From Planctomycetota bacterium (GTDB taxonomy: Bacteria; Planctomycetota; Phycisphaerae; Sedimentisphaerales; Anaerobacaceae): a stretch of DNA of 6,080 nt. The notes below the pieces were generated by a model, which saw nothing but the letters and a program-made list of their open reading frames with translations, searched no databases and was not told where the DNA came from. Numbering within the stretch: position 1 is the stretch's first letter; each line of letters opens with the position of its first letter. Both the position numbers and the translations under genes were made by a program. The stretch covers positions 1-6,080 of the forward strand of contig JAGLNB010000035.1 of NCBI GenBank assembly GCA_023139715.1, read 5' to 3'. Positions 5,578 through 6,080 of this stretch are shown here, piece after piece.

Positions 5578-6080
5578 ATGAAGTTTAAACAACTAAAAAT
5601 AAAATACGGCAAACTGGCGTTGGTGTTGTTTTTGACCATTTTAATTTGGGTTTGGGCGGACCTTGCTCAGACGGAGAATTTTGCGGTTTCAGGTGCTACG
5701 ATAAATATTGCCAAAACGATGGGCCCTGGTTTACTCGTAAATTTTTCTGGTCAGCAGTCGGTCTCTATTGACAAAATAATTTTTCGTGGCCCAGCTTCGC
5801 GGGTTGCCGATATTAAGCGTCGGTTAAATGAGGGCTCTTTGGCTTTTGAGTTTTTCCTTGATGTTCAGCAGCAGGCGATGGCTTCTGCTGGCGAGCACAT
5901 TCTTGATATTGCCGGATTCTTGAAGCGCAGCGACCAGATAAAACAACTCGGTTTAACCGTTGAGTTGTGTGAGCCGGACAAAGTTGCAGTGAACATTATC
6001 TCTCTCGAAAAGAAATCGTTTACCGTAAGATGTGTTGATGAATATCGTAACCCTGTAAAAATAGCAACAGTTGAGCCGGC
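5578..6080 (+). CDS. YbbR-domain protein, CdaR-like (partial, runs off right edge)
   Basis: The first 167 codons and part of the next are present. A basic N-terminus (MKFKQLKIKYGK) leads into one membrane helix (about 12-28, ending IWVWADLAQTE), the usual YbbR-family anchor. The first YbbR repeat runs about 33-140, with IIFRGPASRVADIKRRL (67-83), FFLDVQ (92-97) and the typical GEHILDI (105-111). A second repeat seems to begin near 147. In Firmicutes CdaR binds CdaA and modulates c-di-AMP synthesis outside the membrane; the seven-base gap after cdaA supports the same partnership. The ATG at 5578 follows a weak AAAAAG. The CdaR symbol is withheld because the C-terminal part is missing and many YbbR proteins are uncharacterised. 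Confidence 0.88.
   Translation, partial: MKFKQLKIKYGKLALVLFLTILIWVWADLAQTENFAVSGATINIAKTMGPGLLVNFSGQQSVSIDKIIFRGPASRVADIKRRLNEGSLAFEFFLDVQQQAMASAGEHILDIAGFLKRSDQIKQLGLTVELCEPDKVAVNIISLEKKSFTVRCVDEYRNPVKIATVEP

Overview
The window is an ordinary, gene-dense bacterial chromosome segment of moderate to low G+C. It joins a replication gene cluster on the minus strand to a cyclic di-AMP gene cluster on the plus strand. I see no transposon, phage, CRISPR array, tRNA or rRNA. The gene content (dnaN, then a DUF721/DciA-type gene, then gyrB, with a three-helix diadenylate cyclase followed by a YbbR-domain protein nearby) and the residue style of the proteins resemble anaerobic Planctomycetota such as Phycisphaerae/Sedimentisphaerales. 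That assignment is an impression from the proteins, not a database result.

Minus strand, 1-2743: dnaN (sliding clamp) is transcribed leftwards from a recognisable promoter and a GGAGG ribosome binding site. After a 10-base gap comes a 115-residue DUF721/DciA-family protein, and after a further 56 bases gyrB, which runs off the left edge after 407 codons. The three genes probably form one operon. The recF and dnaA genes often found in such clusters are absent here.

Between genes, 2744-3230: 487 bases with no convincing gene. The stretch holds the dnaN promoter, a 48-base tract that is about 92% A+T, one perfect DnaA box, and four copies of a CTAAC-type motif, one of which is fused to that box. 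This is a candidate origin or DnaA-responsive control region, but one perfect box is thin evidence.

Minus strand, 3231-4286: a full-length YafY-type transcription regulator (winged HTH, WYL domain, WCX extension). Its promoter faces away from a strong plus-strand promoter in the 198-base gap 4287-4484. Each promoter carries its own palindrome, which is the layout expected for a regulator controlling itself and its neighbour.

Plus strand, 4485-6080: a small putative lipoprotein with an apparently leaderless or nearly leaderless message, then the diadenylate cyclase CdaA, then the start of a membrane-anchored YbbR-domain protein that is cut by the right edge. The CdaA catalytic DGA motif reads D-M-A, while the other family motifs are intact. 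Just upstream of the likely cdaA start lie two overlapping, mutually exclusive stem-loops. These are the most unusual local features, together with the promoter-overlapping palindrome and the repeats around the DnaA box. I found no evidence for a wholly new multi-gene system.
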